This document shows, piece after piece, positions 1-6,951 of a DNA stretch of 36,896 nucleotides. The stretch comes from JAFDXJ01 sp038257845 (lineage in GTDB: Bacteria; Bacteroidota; Bacteroidia; Chitinophagales; Chitinophagaceae). Below the pieces are notes generated by a model. The model searched no databases. It was given only the letters and a program-made list of their open reading frames with translations, and was not told the DNA's origin. The stretch is taken from assembly GCA_038257845.1 (NCBI GenBank), contig JBBSQL010000029.1, positions 1 to 36,896 on the forward strand. Reading direction: 5' to 3'. How positions within the stretch are numbered: the first letter of the stretch is position 1; each line of letters starts with the position of its first letter. The position numbers were made by a program, and so were the translations under genes.

Positions 1-261
1 ATATGCTTCGAAAGGATTATCTGAAAAATAAATTGTTTTCCCTTCCGGCATCTGTTCGTCTTTTGAATTAATAATAATATGCGTGGCTGCACTGTTCAGG
101 CAGGTTGCATAATATTTTGGATGATCCACAAAACAAATATCACCGGGCAATACGGTATGAATTTCATTGATCCCTGTTGCTTCTGTACCAGGTGAGCCAA
201 TTAATTTAGCGCCTATTAATTCAGCGATCCATGCGGCTTTAACCGGTTTTGAAAATTTCAT
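1..261 (-). CDS. LpxD-like UDP-3-O-acylglucosamine N-acyltransferase, N-terminal part
   Basis: Only the first 87 codons lie in the window; the gene continues past position 1. The start is the ATG at 261-259. The fragment reads as the N-terminal uridine-binding domain of LpxD: it has the phrase NEIHTVLPGDICFVDHPKYY (residues 32-51) followed by LNSAATHIIIN, which is characteristic of this family in Bacteroidota. Known family role: N-acylation of UDP-3-O-acyl-glucosamine in lipid A synthesis, on the cytoplasmic side of the inner membrane. The left-handed beta-helix acyltransferase domain would lie outside the window. Bacteroidota often carry a second LpxD paralogue beside the LpxC/FabZ fusion, and this copy cannot be assigned to either. 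A perfect TAnnTTTG -7 element (TACCTTTG) sits on the minus strand at 283-276, 15 nt before the start. The family call is fairly sure; the exact substrate is not. Confidence 0.8.
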   Translation of the reverse strand, partial: MKFSKPVKAAWIAELIGAKLIGSPGTEATGINEIHTVLPGDICFVDHPKYYATCLNSAATHIIINSKDEQMPEGKTIYFSDNPFEAY

Positions 262-748
262 AATTCAAATTTTTTCAAAGGTAAGGATGTACAATATGCA
301 ATTCATCTTTTACATTTATGAGAGCAACTTTTTTTGGTTTCAGAAAATAAAATGAGCCGGATAATTTTCATTTAGTATGAATTTGCATTATTGGTCAATC
401 GAATCTTTCATCAAACCAATTATGGGTTTTCATAATAAAAATCAACTTAAAGCGATGATCGCGGCTTTTTAACAGAAAATATTTTTGGCCATAAAAAGAT
501 GAAATTTCCCTTCACACCCATAAGAATTTCAAGCCTCCATTTTCATTTTTAAAAAATTTCGATACTTTACAATTTTTAATGAAGCCTGCTGTAACGCTTT
601 ATTCATCATTCTTTCAGCGAACCATATAAATTTATAAAACCAAAGAACTACATCAATCCATTCAATATTTTCTGTAATATACAAGCGCCTGCATACGCGA
701 AAATGCACATACTCCAAAAAAATGTGAATAAAATTAATTGAACTTTTT
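262..748. other. Gene-poor spacer between lpxD-like gene and the rluE leader
   Basis: About 490 AT-rich bases without a convincing gene. It contains the minus-strand -7 element of the lpxD-like gene at 276-283. A 62-codon minus-strand frame at 529-717 is open, but I recognise no family in it and see no good start context, so I do not call it. I see no tRNA, repeat array or mobile-element end here. Confidence 0.5.
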
Positions 749-779
749 TTTGTAGTAGCGAAAAGTATTTTTAATATTG
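749..779 (+). promoter_or_regulatory. Bacteroidota-type promoter (TTTG-N19-TAATATTG)
   Basis: TTTG at 749-752 and TAATATTG at 772-779 are separated by exactly 19 bases. This matches the Bacteroidota primary sigma consensus (TTTG, about 19 nt, TAnnTTTG) with one mismatch in the -7 box. Transcription would start near 785-787, at the foot of the first hairpin of the leader RNA. Confidence 0.6.
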
Positions 780-783
780 TGGT

Positions 784-849
784 GGGAATTTAATTCCCGG
801 TACTTACTAACCCATCTATATATTAGTCCCGCTGTTGCGGGACTTTTTT
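784..849 (+). ncRNA. Short leader RNA or sRNA ending in a terminator at the rluE start
   Basis: The predicted transcript is about 65 nt. It begins with a small hairpin (GGGAAT 784-789 pairing with ATTCCC 793-798, 3-nt loop), continues through an unpaired stretch, and ends in the terminator at 825-849. The stop of transcription would fall directly on the ATG of the pseudouridine synthase at 850. It is therefore either an independent sRNA or an attenuator leader. I do not recognise a named RNA family. Promoter, spacing and hairpins are seen in the sequence; the function is inference. Confidence 0.45.
825..849 (+). terminator. Rho-independent terminator abutting a start codon
   Basis: An 8-bp perfect stem (AGTCCCGC 825-832, GCGGGACT 837-844) closes a 4-nt loop (TGTT) and is followed by a T run (844-849). 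The next base is the A of the ATG at 850, so the downstream gene has no room for its own leader after this terminator. Confidence 0.8.
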
Positions 850-1446
850 ATGAAGCATCAATATTATATAATTTATAAACCTTTTAAAACGCTTTCACAG
901 TTCAGTGCAGTGCCCGAAAAAAAAACATTAAGTGATTTTTTTAAACTGCAAAAAGATATTTACCCGGTTGGAAGATTGGATGAAGACAGTGAAGGTTTAT
1001 TGCTGCTTACGAATGATACAAGTGTGAATAAAAAATTGCTGGATCCTACATTTGCACACACACGCGAATACCTGGTGCAGGTAGATGGAAATATTTCACC
1101 TGATGCAATTGCGAGCATGTCGCAAGGAATTGCCATAAATGTAAATGGTAAAATATATACGACGAAACCCTGCGTTGTTACTGTGCCGGAAGAAGAACCG
1201 CCTGTTCCCGAAAGAAATCCGCCCATTCGTTTTAGAAAAAATATTCCCGCAAGCTGGATTAAAATTATTTTACAGGAAGGAAAAAACAGGCAGGTCAGGA
1301 AAATGACCGCGGCCGCAGGATTTCCCACTTTGCGATTGCTTCGCACGCGGATATCCGGCATTGAACTCGGCAACTTACAACCGGGTGAAATAAAAATGCT
1401 GGACAAAAAAACCGTCTATAAAAAATTGTGGAATGAGTCTGTATAG
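850..1446 (+). CDS. RluE/RsuA-family rRNA pseudouridine synthase
   Basis: 198 residues from the ATG at 850, which starts right before the conserved YIIYKPF segment. A TTG start at 835 would lie inside the terminator hairpin and is unlikely. The catalytic motif GRLDEDSEGLLLLTND spans residues 41-56, with the nucleophilic aspartate at residue 44, and GKNRQVRKM with its family-typical arginines lies near the C-terminus. There is no N-terminal S4 domain, and the length fits the RluE subgroup. E. coli RluE makes pseudouridine at 23S rRNA position 2457; the target in this organism is inferred by family only. The gene stands alone, and its expression must come from read-through of the upstream terminator or from an unseen promoter. 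Confidence 0.88.
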   Translation: MKHQYYIIYKPFKTLSQFSAVPEKKTLSDFFKLQKDIYPVGRLDEDSEGLLLLTNDTSVNKKLLDPTFAHTREYLVQVDGNISPDAIASMSQGIAINVNGKIYTTKPCVVTVPEEEPPVPERNPPIRFRKNIPASWIKIILQEGKNRQVRKMTAAAGFPTLRLLRTRISGIELGNLQPGEIKMLDKKTVYKKLWNESV

Positions 1447-1477
1447 TTTTTTATTTTTATAAAATTAACACAGCTAT

Positions 1478-1933
1478 ATGTTCACCAGGAAAATGCAGAA
1501 TTTTATGATCAGCACGGATAAAAAATTGCTGGATATACATATCATTCATGCATACCTTTCCGAAAGATCTTATTGGGCACAGGACATTCCTATAAAAATC
1601 GTATAAAGATCAATCAGTCATTCGCTTTGTTTTGGCGTATATGAAAAAGAAAAGCAAATTGGTTTTGCGAGGCTTGTCACAGACCAGGCAACTTTTGCTT
1701 ATCTCGCCGATGTATTTATTTTGGAAACGCACCGCGGCCTCGGCTTATCTAAATGGCTCATGCAAAGTATCCATGAATATCCCGGCACAAAAAATCTTCG
1801 CCGGTGGATGCTGACCACGAAAGATGCGCATGGCTTATATGCACAATTTGGCTGGAAGCCATTGAATGAAGATGCAGCAAGCCGCATCATGCTGATCAAT
1901 TTTCCGGGGATGTATTTGAAAGATAAAAGCTAA
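1478..1933 (+). pseudogene. GNAT acetyltransferase interrupted by a nonsense codon
   Basis: One reading frame runs from the ATG at 1478 (in-frame ATGs also at 1493 and 1505) to the TAA at 1931-1933. A single in-frame TAA at 1604-1606 falls within the conserved segment between IPIKIV and RSISHS, where related GNAT proteins carry glutamine in my recollection. A C-to-T change in CAA would explain it. After the stop the protein continues with FGVYEKEKQIGFARLVTD, LADVFILETHRGLGLSKWLM (acetyl-CoA-binding motif A) and DAHGLYAQFGW, all intact. Without the stop it would be a normal-length GNAT of about 151 residues. The remainder has not accumulated frameshifts, so the lesion is recent, a sequencing error, or a recoded codon. 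Confidence 0.75.
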
Positions 1934-2088
1934 GATAAATAGTGTTTATTTTACCTGGCTTTTTATACTATACTAAATGAATAATCTATCTCTTTTGCCT
2001 TAACAAGCAATTTATTTATCCCAATAAAAATAACAGAACAACAATATAAGTTGGCGCAAACTTTGTTTTTTAAATAAAAAATATTGTT

Positions 2089-2466
2089 ATGAAAGCATTT
2101 AAAATAGCCGCCACTTTCAGCATTCTATTCTTCCTTACCACCACATGTAAAGCACAGGTAGAAATAAATGCGCAGGAAGCGGCTCAGCATATAGGTGACA
2201 GTGTTCAGGTGTGCGATATTGTTCTGGAAGGCAAATATTTGTACGAGGCAAAAGATGAGCCGGCACAGTTGTTCATGGGTTCCAGGCTACCTGATCCATT
2301 ATTAACGATCGTTATTCCAAAAAATGTGCGGATGGGTTTTAATTATGACCCTGAAAAGAAATTGGTGAATAAGCATGTTTGTGTCACCGGCCGCGTTTCA
2401 ACTTTTGAAGGCAGGCCTGCGATTATTGTAAGAGATGAAAACAGTATTAGGGATTTGGATGATTGA
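2089..2466 (+). CDS. Small secreted protein with a probable OB-fold domain
   Basis: 125 residues. The N-terminus (residues 1-23) is a signal peptide ending CKAQ; cleavage by signal peptidase I after KA is more likely than lipidation at Cys20, because the lipobox is poor. The mature part reads as a small beta-rich domain with VCVTGRVSTFEGRPAIIV near the end, a pattern typical of secreted OB-fold proteins of Bacteroidota. No catalytic residues are evident. It stands alone and is convergent with the dprA-like gene, with 9 bases between stop codons. The OB-fold assignment is inference from pattern; the function is unknown. Confidence 0.65.
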   Translation: MKAFKIAATFSILFFLTTTCKAQVEINAQEAAQHIGDSVQVCDIVLEGKYLYEAKDEPAQLFMGSRLPDPLLTIVIPKNVRMGFNYDPEKKLVNKHVCVTGRVSTFEGRPAIIVRDENSIRDLDD

Positions 2467-2475
2467 AAAATTGAA

Positions 2476-3633
2476 TTATTGAACAAAAAGTTTTGTTTGA
2501 ATCACTTCAGTTTTATCTTTTAATTTATATATTTTTTTCTTTTTTTCATTTACCATTTCAATGAAGTCTAATTTCTTTAAATAGGCGTTAAGTTTTTGTG
2601 GTGTCCAGGTCAGGTTAAGTTTTACCAGTAGTTCTTTTGCAGTCAAAGGTCTTCCGTTAAATGCTGAACGAATTTTTGTTTCTAAAGCTTCTAAGTCATT
2701 AACTTCCTGATCTACAAAATTTTGTTCTGAACCTGCTATCACAATGTCTTTCGACATTTCATTTCCGTTGAAGTCAACAGGAACAGCACCCTTTTGAATC
2801 AGAATATGATTTGCATTTTTTTCATTTGCTTCGGGTCTGCGAACATAAATTTTTCTTTCCTTTCTAAGTCCATCAACAACACCTGACCAGGTTCCACCTT
2901 TTTCTGATGATTCTGCAACATAAATCTCATCAGCCAGCCCATAAATTATTGGATTGCGTGCCATTGCTAATTCTGCTTTCCAGGGTGCTTTAGGAAAGAA
3001 TGTACTTAAAACTAAAACATCGCCATCAATAATTTGTTTATAATAATTTTTAAACCCCGAACCAAAGGTCATTATACCTTGTGGCAGAACAATAACACTT
3101 TGTCCTTTGTAATTGATAGCCGAATCTAATGCTTGCTTATCAACTCCTTTAGCAAAACCACTTACTACAACTTTAAATTCCTTGCTCGCAAGTTTTGCAA
3201 TATTATCAGTGAATTTTAATGCAACATCTGATGCGTCTCTCGAACCAACGATTGCAATTGATTTTTCTTCAAGAATTTTCTTATTCCCTTTTACATATAA
3301 AACGGATGGGGCGTGGGCCGCTTTTAAATTACTTTTTAATGTCTTTGAATATTCCGGAGAAGTAATAGGAATAATTTCAAAACCCTGGCTAAAAAGGGAT
3401 TCTGCTAAAAAAGCATTACTCGCTAATTCAGACCTGGCTTGTTTTAAATCCAAAACTTGCTTTTCATCCAATAAATATTGGGTCATCCAGTCATTATCAT
3501 CCAATTGAAAAAAATCCTCAATTGAAATTTTGTTCTCGTGGAAAAATTTTATGATGAGATTATTGATTTTCAAATGACCCCATCTTGGTAAGTGTGCCAA
3601 TGCTATCCAGTATGTTGCATCTTCTTTCTTCAT
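2476..3633 (-). CDS. DprA/Smf-like protein coupled to RecQ-PRTase
   Basis: 385 residues, ATG at 3633-3631, 1 nt after the stop of the recQ-like gene, so the two are surely one operon. Residues 1-75 resemble the N-terminal SAM/HhH-like domain of DprA (YWIALAHLPRWG). Residues 105-295 are the DprA Rossmann domain: IVGSR at 128-132, SGFAKGVDKQA at 158-168, RNPIIYGLADEIYVAE around 226-241 and GGTWSG at 246-251. Residues 315-375 look like the C-terminal winged helix. The usual histidine after the GID motif is leucine here, and the GSLIT-type motif is replaced by GGTWSG, so it is divergent from housekeeping DprA. Known role of DprA: binds single-stranded DNA and loads RecA during natural transformation. 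Here a specialised role with the helicase is likely. Confidence 0.85.
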   Translation of the reverse strand: MKKEDATYWIALAHLPRWGHLKINNLIIKFFHENKISIEDFFQLDDNDWMTQYLLDEKQVLDLKQARSELASNAFLAESLFSQGFEIIPITSPEYSKTLKSNLKAAHAPSVLYVKGNKKILEEKSIAIVGSRDASDVALKFTDNIAKLASKEFKVVVSGFAKGVDKQALDSAINYKGQSVIVLPQGIMTFGSGFKNYYKQIIDGDVLVLSTFFPKAPWKAELAMARNPIIYGLADEIYVAESSEKGGTWSGVVDGLRKERKIYVRRPEANEKNANHILIQKGAVPVDFNGNEMSKDIVIAGSEQNFVDQEVNDLEALETKIRSAFNGRPLTAKELLVKLNLTWTPQKLNAYLKKLDFIEMVNEKKKKIYKLKDKTEVIQTKLFVQ

Positions 3634-3634
3634 T

Positions 3635-5650
3635 TTAAATTATGTCTCCACCTACTGTTCTTGCAATTACAATAGGGGCAATTTTTATTGCTCCAAAGTT
3701 AGTTAATATTCTCCCTGCTTCCCTAATTGTTGCACCACTATCAAAGATGTCATCAATTAATAAAATACTTTTTCCTTGAATATCATTTGGTGTAGTAAAT
3801 GTAAAGGCACTCTTCACGTTATCAGTTTTAAGAAATCTGTTTTCAAACACTTTTTGCTGTTCAGTTTGCCTAGTTTTTTGCAAGTTGTGAGAAATCGGGA
3901 ATTTCAAAACCTGCGAAACTTTGATAGCGAAATTTTTAACTAAATCTCCGGATAATGTTGGTGGAATATACACAACTAAATCAAATTTCTCCTGTCCAAA
4001 TTTATTACGAAACGCTTTTAAAACTAACTTTAATAGAAGGTCCGGAAAGTCGCCACCATTTTCATATTTTGAACGATGCAAGGCAGCCCCAACATTTGAA
4101 AAACCATAGTAAGATGCTGCTGTACCATTTACGATATTTGAGCCTTTTAATTCAACTACTAATTCAGGAAAATAATCTTCCCTGAAGATTTGTAATTTCT
4201 CTGTCCATTCAGGAGTAACTGTTACGGTGATTTTCTTTTCGCCTGTATTGTCACAATTGATGTATGAATGATTTGAATTGTCGCCTAAATAATCGCAAAG
4301 AAATTTCATTCGTGATTGATTCGTTTCTACATAGGCAATCATATTTTCAAGATCGGCCATTTTAGCATTTCGCAATTCATCAAATGCTTTCGTATTTAAA
4401 TCTTGTGAGTTTGGAATAAATTCATAATTCTTACTTCTTCCAATCATCACCTCACGAATAATACCTTGTTCTATCAGGTCGGCTTTTATTACCCTGATTT
4501 GATTTTGTTTCAAGTTGGTTCGCTTCATTAAATCCTTCTCTCCAAGTAAAGCTGATTTTACAACAGAGATTACTTTCTCATATTTCTTTAGTGATGGTCT
4601 GCCTCCTTCTATAAATGCTTCAGGTAATTTCCTGTCTTCCGGATTATAAAACAAAATGATGTAAGCAGGTAGTTCATCTCTACCCGCTCTGCCAATTTCC
4701 TGGTAGTAATGAATGGGAGACTGCGGGATTTGGGTGTGAATTATAAATCGAATGTCAGGCTTATCAATTCCCATTCCTAAAGCATTTGTGGAAATGATGC
4801 ATTTCCATTTATTTTCCATCAAACCATTTTCGATGGCAATTCTCGAATCAGCATCTAATCCTGCGTTGTAGGCGGTTGATGATATTTTTAGATGCTCAAA
4901 CCACTTTGAGTAAACTTCTGTATCAACTCTTGTACCTGTATACAGGATTCCTGAACCTGGCAGTTTGTTTACGTTTTTGCCTAACCATATAAGCTTTTCA
5001 TCTTCGGAAGCAACTTTAATAACAAACAATTTAAAATTACCCCGCATTAAATTACCCCGAATCGTCAAAATATTATTGCCAATTTGTTGGGCAATATCTA
5101 GTTCAACTCTTTTGGTCGCAGTTGCTGTTGTTGCAAGAACAGGTAGCCCTTTAGGTAATAACTTTACAAGATTAATTATTCTCTTAAATGCAGGTCGAAA
5201 GTCGTGACCCCAAACAGAAATGCAATGAGCTTCATCAACCACGACCATTGATAAGTTCATTTGTCGTGTTGCTTCAATCCATTCGCTGTTTTCTTGCCTT
5301 TCGGGTGCTATATAAAGGATTTTAATTTTGCCCTGCTTTGCTTCATTAATTATCTGTGTGTTTTCCTCGTGTGTCTGTTCACTGTTAATACATTTTGCAG
5401 CAATACCAAGTGCCGTCAACTTTTTGACCTGGTCACGCATTAAGGCAATAAGCGGAGAAAATATTACTGTTATGCCTTTGAAAACTGTTGCTGGAAATTG
5501 AAAGCAGAGTGATTTACCATAACCAGTTTTTTCTATCAACAATACTTTTTCTCCTTTTAGGATCCTGTCAATTGTCAGCCATTGTTCGTCATAGAACTTG
5601 GGGAGTTTAAATGTGTTTTGTAAAATTATTTCTGCTTCTTGCCTTGTCAT
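3635..5650 (-). CDS. RecQ-family helicase fused to a ComF-like phosphoribosyltransferase
   Basis: 671 residues, ATG at 5650-5648. The helicase core covers about residues 1-345: Walker A KTGYGKS (41-47), DEAH (139-142) with HCISVWGHDFRP, the TATAT region near 174-178, GMGID and QEIGRAGRD (317-325). A winged-helix-like segment (355-410) precedes a degenerate zinc-binding remnant (RMKFLCDYLGD and INCDNT, 447-468) that keeps only two cysteines. Residues 480-671 form a type I phosphoribosyltransferase, with the PRPP loop ILLIDDIFDSGATI at 629-642. Known: RecQ unwinds DNA 3' to 5'; type I PRTases use PRPP to handle nucleobases. The pairing suggests DNA unwinding linked to nucleotide chemistry or sensing. 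It is first in the operon with the DprA-like gene; there is no HRDC domain. Confidence 0.88.
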   Translation of the reverse strand: MTRQEAEIILQNTFKLPKFYDEQWLTIDRILKGEKVLLIEKTGYGKSLCFQFPATVFKGITVIFSPLIALMRDQVKKLTALGIAAKCINSEQTHEENTQIINEAKQGKIKILYIAPERQENSEWIEATRQMNLSMVVVDEAHCISVWGHDFRPAFKRIINLVKLLPKGLPVLATTATATKRVELDIAQQIGNNILTIRGNLMRGNFKLFVIKVASEDEKLIWLGKNVNKLPGSGILYTGTRVDTEVYSKWFEHLKISSTAYNAGLDADSRIAIENGLMENKWKCIISTNALGMGIDKPDIRFIIHTQIPQSPIHYYQEIGRAGRDELPAYIILFYNPEDRKLPEAFIEGGRPSLKKYEKVISVVKSALLGEKDLMKRTNLKQNQIRVIKADLIEQGIIREVMIGRSKNYEFIPNSQDLNTKAFDELRNAKMADLENMIAYVETNQSRMKFLCDYLGDNSNHSYINCDNTGEKKITVTVTPEWTEKLQIFREDYFPELVVELKGSNIVNGTAASYYGFSNVGAALHRSKYENGGDFPDLLLKLVLKAFRNKFGQEKFDLVVYIPPTLSGDLVKNFAIKVSQVLKFPISHNLQKTRQTEQQKVFENRFLKTDNVKSAFTFTTPNDIQGKSILLIDDIFDSGATIREAGRILTNFGAIKIAPIVIARTVGGDII

Positions 5651-5699
5651 TTTCTTTCATTTTTTGCATGCCAGTTTGTTGGTGCACTGTCCTCCTAAC

Positions 5700-5747
5700 T
5701 TGACGTCAACACAATAATATACGACTCTCTTCACAAAGAAAAGAGAG
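5700..5747 (-). promoter_or_regulatory. Putative promoter and operators of the recQ-dprA operon
   Basis: Reading the minus strand, TTTT (5742-5739), a 19-nt spacer and TATTATTG (5719-5712) give a partial Bacteroidota promoter with a start near 5705. A perfect 10-bp palindrome TTGACGTCAA (5700-5709) covers that start. A 7-bp inverted repeat CTCTCTT (5725-5731) / AAGAGAG (5741-5747) overlaps the -33 box and spacer. Both are plausible operators. The palindromes are seen directly; regulation is inferred. Confidence 0.4.
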
Positions 5748-5877
5748 AAAATAAATTTCCTTAATTATCATCAATTCTCTGTTGCGCAAATCGTATTACT
5801 AATTCGCCGATATAATTCATGGATGTCCTCCAATTTACGATCTCATTTTTTCAAAATCCTATAATCTCTCCAAACAC

Positions 5878-5885
5878 TATATTTG
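5878..5885 (+). promoter_or_regulatory. -7 element upstream of pheS
   Basis: TATATTTG is a perfect TAnnTTTG box ending 4 bases before the ATG at 5890. No TTTG is present at the expected -33 position. Transcription would begin almost at the start codon, giving a leaderless or near-leaderless mRNA. Confidence 0.45.
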
Positions 5886-5889
5886 CACC

Positions 5890-6930
5890 ATGGAATTAAT
5901 CCTCGAAAAAATTGAACAATACAAAAAAGAAATAGTAAATGCTTCCCTGCAAAATGCAGAAGAAGCGGAACTGTTTCGCATCAAATTCCTGGGCACCAAA
6001 GGCCTGGTGAAATCGCTGATGGGGGAAATGAAAAATGTGCCACCGGATCAGAAAAAATATTTTGGCCAGGTGATGAATGAATTTAAAGGCCTGGCGGAAA
6101 ACAAATTTGAAACTGCGAAAAATAATTTTCCCACCGAAGAAAAAGTTATTTCAAAAGAAGACTATACATTACCTGGCAGACAGTTTCCCATTGGCTCACT
6201 TCACCCGCTGACCATCGTGCGTAACCAGGTCGTTTCTATTTTTCAACGCCTTGGATTTACCATAGCTACAGGCCCGGAAATAGAAGACGACTGGCATAAT
6301 TTCGGAAGTATGAATATGCCTGAAAACCACCCGGCACGTGACATGCAGGATACTTTTTATTTAAGCAAGGGCGATGAAAATGAACAAGCGTTTTTGCTCA
6401 GAACGCATACCAGCAGCGTGCAGGCGCGTGTGATGGAAAAGCAGAAACCACCCATCCGCATCATTTGCCCGGGCAGGGTTTACAGGAATGAAACGATCAG
6501 CGCGAGGGCACATTGTTTTTTTCACCAGGTGGAAGGCTTATATATTGATGAACAGGTGAGTTTTGCTGACCTCAAACAAACGCTTTATTTCTTTGTGAGC
6601 GAAATGTTTGGCAAGGATATAAAAGTTCGTTTCAGGCCATCATATTTTCCTTTCACAGAACCAAGCGCGGAAATGGATATCAGTTGTCTCATCTGTGGCG
6701 GTGATGGTTGTAATATTTGCAAACATACCGGTTGGGTGGAAATCCTGGGCAGTGGTATGGTGCATCCGCGGGTGCTGGAAAATTTTAAAATTGATCCTAA
6801 TAAATACTCCGGTTTTGCTTTTGGTATGGGCATTGAACGTATCTGCCAGTTGAAATACAGGGTGAATGACCTGCGCTTGTATTCGCAGAATGACCTCCGT
6901 TTTTTACAACAATTCAGTGGTGTTGTTTAA
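5890..6930 (+). CDS. pheS: Phenylalanine-tRNA ligase alpha subunit
   Basis: 346 residues, full length for bacterial PheS. An N-terminal coiled-coil-like arm (1-85) is followed by the class II synthetase core: HPLTIVRNQV, the HTSSVQARVM segment, motif 2 around PGRVYRNETISARAHCFFHQ, FRPSYFPFTEPSAEMD, and motif 3 FAFGMGIERICQLKY near the C-terminus. A CLICGGDGCNICKHTGW cysteine cluster lies before the TGW motif, as in many PheS proteins. With PheT (not in this window) it charges tRNA-Phe in the cytoplasm. The gene is monocistronic here, divergent from recQ and convergent with the T9SS cargo gene (21 bases between stops). Confidence 0.97.
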   Translation: MELILEKIEQYKKEIVNASLQNAEEAELFRIKFLGTKGLVKSLMGEMKNVPPDQKKYFGQVMNEFKGLAENKFETAKNNFPTEEKVISKEDYTLPGRQFPIGSLHPLTIVRNQVVSIFQRLGFTIATGPEIEDDWHNFGSMNMPENHPARDMQDTFYLSKGDENEQAFLLRTHTSSVQARVMEKQKPPIRIICPGRVYRNETISARAHCFFHQVEGLYIDEQVSFADLKQTLYFFVSEMFGKDIKVRFRPSYFPFTEPSAEMDISCLICGGDGCNICKHTGWVEILGSGMVHPRVLENFKIDPNKYSGFAFGMGIERICQLKYRVNDLRLYSQNDLRFLQQFSGVV

Positions 6931-6951
6931 AAAAAAATATTTCCTTTTTTC

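Noticed and set aside
529..717. 62-codon open frame on the minus strand in the first spacer
   Set aside because: No recognisable family, AT-rich chance composition, no promoter or ribosome site; nothing supports a gene.
835..849. TTG start giving five extra residues to the pseudouridine synthase
   Set aside because: The codons lie within the terminator hairpin, and the conserved family N-terminus begins at the ATG at 850.
960..1406. 148-codon antisense frame inside the rluE-like gene
   Set aside because: It is a shadow of a clearly conserved plus-strand gene and has no domain-like pattern of its own.
2476..5650. Treating the recQ/dprA pair as part of a restriction or CRISPR locus
   Set aside because: No nuclease, methylase, repeat array or other defence gene was found next to it in this window.
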